A DNA stretch of 64,000 nucleotides from Stagnihabitans sp038231775 (GTDB lineage Bacteria > Pseudomonadota > Alphaproteobacteria > Rhodobacterales > Rhodobacteraceae), in contig JBBRKS010000001.1 of the NCBI GenBank assembly GCA_038231775.1, positions 35,194-99,193 on the forward strand, given 5' to 3'. The notes beneath the pieces are model-generated. The model had not been told where the DNA came from. It saw only the letters and a program-made list of their open reading frames with translations, and searched no databases. Positions 63,703-64,000 of this stretch are shown here, one piece after another. Numbering within the stretch: position 1 is the stretch's first letter; the number at the start of each line of letters is the position of its first letter. A program made the position numbers and the translations under genes.

Positions 63703-63863
63703 GATTGCACCACGCCTGCACCCGTACTGCCGCAATGTCCCGCCAATCACCTTGCCCTTGCGAACCCATCCGCGCGCCTCGACCTACCCACACTCCATGA
63801 TTGCACGACGCTTCCACCCGTGATGCCCGCATGTCCCGCCAACCAAGTTGCCCTTGCTATCCC
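63703..63863. repeat. Imperfect 65-bp direct repeat
   Basis: Copies start at 63703 (GATTGCACCACGCCTGCACC) and 63799 (GATTGCACGACGCTTCCACC) and end near 63767 and 63863, with an offset of 96 bases. Matching blocks include TGTCCCGCCAA and TTGCCCTTGC. No gene reads through; it sits just before the EamA-type gene. Confidence 0.75.
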
Positions 63864-63904
63864 CCCCGCCCCCCGGCATGACCACGCCGACCAAGGAGGG
63901 TCCG

Positions 63905-64000
63905 ATGGCTTCTGACAACATGCGCGGCACCCTTTGGATGCTGGCTGCAATGGCGGGCTTTGCGGCAGAGGACGGCTTTCTCAAGGCCGCCGCTGGGGCC
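63905..64000 (+). CDS. EamA/DMT-type transporter (3' end outside window)
   Basis: The first 32 residues are visible, starting MASDNMRGTLWMLAAMAGFA and continuing EDGFLKAA. This resembles the first helix of EamA (drug/metabolite) transporters common in Rhodobacteraceae. AAGGAGGG is an ideal ribosome-binding site before ATG 63905. The rest of the gene is not in the window. Confidence 0.6.
   Translation, partial: MASDNMRGTLWMLAAMAGFAAEDGFLKAAAGA

Overview
The window looks like chromosomal DNA of a GC-rich alphaproteobacterium of the Rhodobacteraceae (Rhodobacter/Gemmobacter-like). The evidence is the alphaproteobacterial porin, the DUF3576 lipoprotein next to leuS-lptE-holA, the block rpoZ-relA-DUF2062-pdxJ-acpS-lepB-rnc-era-DUF1491-recO, the DUF6478-like protein and the EamA-type transporter at the right edge. 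No rRNA, tRNA, phage, transposase, integrase or CRISPR-Cas genes were seen. The window is mostly housekeeping core with a few accessory islands.

Layout: 1-3.2 kb holds the end of ribA, an L,D-transpeptidase-like gene and a GH13 amylosucrase. 3.2-5 kb holds a PLP-homeostasis protein and a major porin with its own terminator. 5.4-10.2 kb holds a DUF3576 lipoprotein, leuS, lptE and holA. 10.2-15 kb holds a DsbD N-terminal-like protein, YqgE, a TIGR03862 flavoprotein and a class III cyclase. 15.1-19.5 kb is a spermidine/putrescine-type ABC operon on the minus strand. Its order is binding protein, ATPase, permease, permease, and an array of five 19-nt palindromes at exactly 36-bp period lies between ATPase and first permease. 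19.6-22.6 kb holds an HPP-CBS membrane protein operon with a GAF protein, a GlsB-type membrane protein and a TetR-like regulator.

22.8-32.7 kb is the main accessory island. A DUF1501/DUF1800 secreted-protein pair is followed by five surface-glycan-type genes: a DxD glycosyltransferase-like protein, an alpha/beta-hydrolase fused to a GT61 enzyme, a GT2-type enzyme fused to a methyltransferase-like domain, a GSCFA hydrolase and a second small glycosyltransferase. This is the best candidate for an undescribed system, possibly extracellular polysaccharide or glycan decoration.

32.7-47.3 kb is core: rnhA, DUF3429, ispH, YcxB-like, a NYN ribonuclease-like protein, folK, rpoZ, relA/spoT, DUF2062, pdxJ, a cupredoxin, acpS, lepB, rnc, era, DUF1491, a Pr6Pr membrane protein and recO. 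A secreted-nuclease-like gene is wedged antisense between rnc and era. 47.3-64 kb holds an MFS transporter, map, a CinA-type protein, a GNAT, an OmpA-like protein, a LysR regulator, three family-specific unknowns, accD-folC, a GT39-type membrane glycosyltransferase, a lytic transglycosylase, dapA, a small RTX protein and the start of an EamA transporter.

Non-coding DNA is unusually patterned: the palindrome array; a stop-codon-flanking repeat family often followed by a hairpin; two copies of a GATAACAC inverted repeat; a five-run G-tract; and a 65-bp direct repeat before the last gene. Start codons were chosen by ribosome-binding sites, signal peptides and operon overlaps. Assignments rest on motifs read by eye; no database search was run.
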